The translations under genes were made by a program, and so were the position numbers. Below the pieces are notes generated by a model, which was not told where the DNA came from, did not search any database, and saw nothing but the letters and a program-made list of their open reading frames with translations. Of a DNA stretch of 34,269 nucleotides, positions 31,545 to 34,269 are shown in pieces. Origin of the DNA: DATCZB01 sp035513215 (GTDB lineage: Bacteria; Pseudomonadota; Gammaproteobacteria; Steroidobacterales; Rariloculaceae); the NCBI GenBank assembly GCA_035513215.1, contig DATKCK010000036.1, positions 1 to 34,269 of the forward strand, read 5' to 3'. The number at the start of each line of letters is the position of its first letter. Position 1 is the stretch's first letter.

Positions 31545-31610
31545 TCGAATCCGGGCGGGGCTCGTCCGGCCGGGCGGGCGTCAAGCGACTGAACGGGGAG
31601 CAACAGAGAT

Positions 31611-32036
31611 ATGAGAGTTCAAGCGGCGCTCGTTGGTGGCATCGTGGCCGTTCTGCTTGGTTCGACGGCTGTCGCGGAGGAGTTTAGCGCGCGTCTCGGG
31701 CGCGTGCCGGTCGATACGCGCACACAGTCCTCCGTTCAGGGGCTCGGTCAGGCAACGGCCGAGCTCGACGGCGATCGGCTGACGATCGAAGGCGATTTCG
31801 GCGGGCTGCTCGGACCCGCTACCGAGGCCAATCTGCATATGGGCGTTGCCCTCGGCGCGCGCGGTCCGGTCATACATCCGCTGCGCGTCGAATCGCAACG
31901 CGAAGGCGAGCTCGGCGCCTCGGTGCGCCTAAGCCCCGAGCAGATCCAGGCGCTGCACACCGGCCGGCTCTATATCCAGATCGCGAGCGAAGCCGCGCCG
32001 GACGGCAATCTCTGGGGATGGCTGCTCAGTGAATAG
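31611..32036 (+). CDS. Exported CHRD-domain protein
   Basis: A 141-residue protein with a signal peptide (RVQAALVGGIVAVLLGSTAVA, cleaved near AEEF). The mature part is one CHRD (chordin-like) domain: VQGLGQATAELDGDRLTIEGDFGGL, ATEANLHMGVALGARGPVI, and the hallmark end LHTGRLYIQIASEAAPDGNLWGWLL. Bacterial CHRD proteins are extracytoplasmic, and their role is not established. The ribosome site GGGGAGCAACAGAG is well placed. It is likely in the same transcript as the DUF6152 gene before it. Confidence 0.88.
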   Translation: MRVQAALVGGIVAVLLGSTAVAEEFSARLGRVPVDTRTQSSVQGLGQATAELDGDRLTIEGDFGGLLGPATEANLHMGVALGARGPVIHPLRVESQREGELGASVRLSPEQIQALHTGRLYIQIASEAAPDGNLWGWLLSE

Positions 32037-32074
32037 CCGGCCTCCGGCAGGGCCTCTCCGGCCGAGCCTTGCGA

Positions 32075-32347
32075 ATGGCTAAGTCTTCGGTCCGGCGGCA
32101 GGTGCTCGTCAGGAACCCGGACAACCTCGCCATTTGGGTCTCGATCGACAAGGGCGCGGATCTCGGCTCGCATGCCGAGAAGAGGAGCCTGCTCAACGCC
32201 GAGATCCAGTCCGTCTGCAACGATCACATCTCGACGCTCGACGACACCTTGCACCGGAAGAGCCCGCGGCCCAATCCCACGCCGCACGTGTTCATCGAGC
32301 ACGGCAACGAGCTGTCGCAAATTCTCTGGCTCAAGTGGGAGGACTGA
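32075..32347 (+). CDS. Small hypothetical protein
   Basis: A 90-residue protein without signal peptide or membrane segment. It begins MAKSSVRRQVLVRNPDNLAI and ends HGNELSQILWLKWED, with a balanced composition typical of a real cytoplasmic protein. No ribosome site is evident before ATG 32075, and a TTG six bases upstream is possible. It lies 38 bp after the CHRD gene. I do not recognise the family. Confidence 0.5.
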   Translation: MAKSSVRRQVLVRNPDNLAIWVSIDKGADLGSHAEKRSLLNAEIQSVCNDHISTLDDTLHRKSPRPNPTPHVFIEHGNELSQILWLKWED

Positions 32348-32435
32348 GAGACACGGCAGTTGATCGATCTGGTCGCGTTTCTCGATTCGAGATGGTTCTT
32401 ATCGACGATTGCGACGCTAAAGGGCGCGAGCGCCG

Positions 32436-32861
32436 CTAGCCCGGGGCCAGGCCTGCGTCCCTGACGCCCTGCGCGCAGATCGCTTCGTCCTCGTCGCCGG
32501 TGCCGCCGCTCGCGCCGGCCGCGCCGAGGATCTCGCCGCTGACGTTCTTGATCAGCACGGCGCCCGGCTGCGGCAGGAACTTGCCCTCAGCCGTCGCAGC
32601 GAGCGCGACGAAGAAGTTCGGGTTTTCCCTGGCGCGCTCGGCCAGGACGCGGCTCGCGGCGCCCATGCCGACGGCGGCCCAGGCCTTGCCCCTTGCAACC
32701 TCGAATCGGAACATGCTCGCGCCATCCTCGCGCTGCATGGCCTTCAGGTTTCCGGCCGCATCGAGCACGACGACCGTCACGGGCGGAATCTTCATGTCGC
32801 GGGCGGCTTTGATCGCCGCCGCGGCGATCGCGTTGGCTTGTCCCAGTGTCAGCATCGGCAT
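32436..32861 (-). CDS. GlcG/HbpS-family protein
   Basis: A 141-residue protein; ATG 32861 follows a GGAGAGAA site, and an ATG two codons on is possible. The whole length is the GlcG/HbpS (DUF336) fold: LTLGQANAIAAAAIKAARDMKI, VTVVVLDAAGNLKAMQREDGA, RFEVARGKAWAAVGMGAASR, then FVALAATAEGKFLPQPGAVLI and GEILGAAGASGGTGDEDEAICAQGV. Members bind heme or act beside glycolate and diol pathways; the A-G-A-S-G-G-T-G-D-x-D-E motif is the best conserved. There is no signal peptide. It is a single gene that points toward the small ORF at 32075. The exact ligand cannot be told from sequence. Confidence 0.88.
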   Translation of the reverse strand: MPMLTLGQANAIAAAAIKAARDMKIPPVTVVVLDAAGNLKAMQREDGASMFRFEVARGKAWAAVGMGAASRVLAERARENPNFFVALAATAEGKFLPQPGAVLIKNVSGEILGAAGASGGTGDEDEAICAQGVRDAGLAPG

Positions 32862-33040
32862 TTCTCTCCGGCGTCGGTTGTCCAAAGCCGCAGCATAGCC
32901 GCCAAACGTTTCTGTGCAAGATCGCCGGTTTCGGACGCTGTGGCTTGCGGCCGACCGGGGTACAAAAAAGGGCGATATTATACTTGCCGTACCCAAGGTA
33001 GGGGCGTAGCATGAACGCTCCGATCTCCGGGGGAGCCGAA

Positions 33041-34269
33041 ATGGCTACTAGAAACGTCGTTAATCTCGACGCGCTTATTCCGCGTCAGGATATGGCCGAG
33101 GCAAGCGCGTTGGCCGGGTCCAAGCTGGACAAGATCGATATCCATCACTTAGACGACCACTTCTTTGTCGGCGCCCTGCGGAAGCCGGACTTCCAGCGGG
33201 AGACCGTGCACTGGAACCCGGACAAGGTTGCAGACCTTATCCGGGCGTTCGTAGACGGCGATTTGATCCCGGCTGTAATTCTCTGGCAGCGAGGCTCGAA
33301 TGTCTTTGTAATTGATGGCGCGCATAGGCTTGGTGCGCTTATCGCTTGGGTGAAGGATGACTACGGAGATGGGCGAACTTCTCAGGAATACTTCGGCGGT
33401 CGGATTCCAGACGAACAGGAAAACGTAGCCAGCCGAGTTCGCAAGTTGGTCAAGGCCAATATCGGCTCATACGGAGAATACGCGGCGGCAAGGAAAAATA
33501 GTCAGAACGCTCGCCCGGAGATTATGGCTCGATTGAGCAACTTGGCGACAAACTCAATCGTTGCGCAATGGGTTCCACAGGTGGACGAAAAGGCCGCTGA
33601 GGACTCATTTTTCAAGATCAATCAGGCGGCTACGCCCATTGACCCCACTGAGAGACGGCTTCTTAAAGCTCGTAACTCGCCAAATGCAATCGCTTCCAGA
33701 GCAATCGTCAGAGGTGGCACTGGGCACAAGTATTGGTCCAAATACTCTGACGAAGCACAAGCCAATATTGAGTCCATTGCGAAACAGATTCATACGTCTC
33801 TCTACGAGCCCCCTATGGGCGATCTCCCGATCAAGACTATTGATCTTCCTCTGGCCGGAAGAGGCTATAATGCGCTTACGTTCGTGTTTGACTTAGTGAA
33901 CTGGGCGAACTCGATCCCCGATCCGGTCAAGAAGAAGGACATCGACAGTCCGCTGGAGCCCGATCCGGATGGCGAACAAACGGCGAATTATCTTCGCAAG
34001 GTCAAGGGAGTAATTGACCTGCTCACAGGAAGCGAATCGAAGTCTCTCGGCTTGCATCCAGTCGTCTATTGCTACACGCGCGGCGGGGAGTTTCAGCCGA
34101 CGGCGCTACTTGCTGTTGCAGATTTTGTCAGACGGCTATCCAGGCAAAACAAACTCAAGACCTTTATCCGAGTAAGGCGACGGCTCGAGGATTTTCTTCT
34201 CGCACACAAGGAATTTATTACCGAAACCGTAAAGAAAACTGGCGCAGGACGTCGTAGCTTAGGACGTCT
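33041..34269 (+). CDS. DUF262/ParB-like domain protein, probably acquired (3' end outside window)
   Basis: Open from ATG 33041 to the window end, at least 409 residues. ATG 33041 has GGGGGAG six bases before it; ATG 33011 is the alternative. The N-terminal domain reads KPDFQRETVHWNPDKVADLIRAF, then LIPAVILW and VFVIDGAHRLGALIAWV. This FQR ... IDGAHR pattern resembles the FQR ... DGQQR core of DUF262 and the ParB/Srx-like fold used in GmrSD restriction enzymes and in phosphorothioate-linked DGQHR proteins. The C-terminal half is helical and unassigned. Codon use differs sharply from all genes before it: AGA and AGG Arg and TTA Leu recur. It is probably the first gene of a horizontally acquired, possibly defence-related, island. 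Confidence 0.7.
   Translation, partial: MATRNVVNLDALIPRQDMAEASALAGSKLDKIDIHHLDDHFFVGALRKPDFQRETVHWNPDKVADLIRAFVDGDLIPAVILWQRGSNVFVIDGAHRLGALIAWVKDDYGDGRTSQEYFGGRIPDEQENVASRVRKLVKANIGSYGEYAAARKNSQNARPEIMARLSNLATNSIVAQWVPQVDEKAAEDSFFKINQAATPIDPTERRLLKARNSPNAIASRAIVRGGTGHKYWSKYSDEAQANIESIAKQIHTSLYEPPMGDLPIKTIDLPLAGRGYNALTFVFDLVNWANSIPDPVKKKDIDSPLEPDPDGEQTANYLRKVKGVIDLLTGSESKSLGLHPVVYCYTRGGEFQPTALLAVADFVRRLSRQNKLKTFIRVRRRLEDFLLAHKEFITETVKKTGAGRRSLGR

Noticed and set aside
1..34269. CRISPR array, tRNA or rRNA genes
   Set aside because: I saw no regularly spaced repeats, no cloverleaf with a CCA end and no rRNA-like sequence, within the limits of reading by eye.

Overview
This is a GC-rich bacterial chromosome segment with dense, mostly intact genes. 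Nearly every gene encodes an exported protein. The gene content points to an environmental gammaproteobacterium of the Steroidobacterales/Woeseiales type: a TonB receptor, tannase-type esterases, DUF6152 and DUF6644 proteins, PQQ-type dehydrogenases, and Tat-exported flavoproteins each paired with a cytochrome c. The taxonomic placement is an inference from gene families; there is no rRNA or other marker gene here.

Layout. 1-5132: a secreted-protein cluster with three members of an undescribed family I call the 'GDTLVVET family' after its best conserved motif, one DUF6152 protein, a small secreted helical protein and a HAD hydrolase. 5139-5187: a perfect palindrome filling the gap between convergent genes. 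5190-8988: a small secreted protein and a TonB-dependent receptor broken by two frameshifts and a nonsense codon. 9223-10127: a DUF6152/DUF6644 pair. 10835-14658: an operon for a small Tat-signal protein, a p-cresol methylhydroxylase-type flavoprotein, its cytochrome c partner and an arylsulfotransferase-like propeller. 14726-18599: two PQQ-type sugar dehydrogenases around a lone cyclic-nucleotide-binding protein, then a ThuA protein. 18648-20447: a persulfide dioxygenase-rhodanese fusion divergent from a secreted DUF442-type phosphatase or sulfurtransferase-like protein. 20581-24330: a Tat flavoprotein, an Ig-like subunit without its own signal, a cytochrome c and a small secreted protein. 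24370-28215: a SnoaL-like protein, a tannase remnant and a tandem double copy of the DUF6152 + GDTLVVET pair. 28323-29147: an FHA protein. 29148-29450: a convergent gap with DnaA-box-like sites and an AT-rich stretch. 29451-32861: an intact tannase, another DUF6152 protein, a CHRD protein, a small ORF and a GlcG/HbpS protein. 33041-end: a DUF262/ParB-like gene with clearly different codon use, probably the edge of an acquired island.

How it may fit together. The envelope enzymes suggest uptake and periplasmic oxidation or hydrolysis of plant- or algal-derived aromatics and esters, with electrons passed to c-type cytochromes. The most interesting recurring element is the DUF6152 family, present five times. 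Each copy has a predicted signal peptide whose cleavage would leave His-His at the mature N-terminus, and each keeps a second His in a Pro-His motif. This could be a copper-type histidine brace. In three places a DUF6152 gene sits directly beside a GDTLVVET gene, which suggests a two-component exported system of unknown function.
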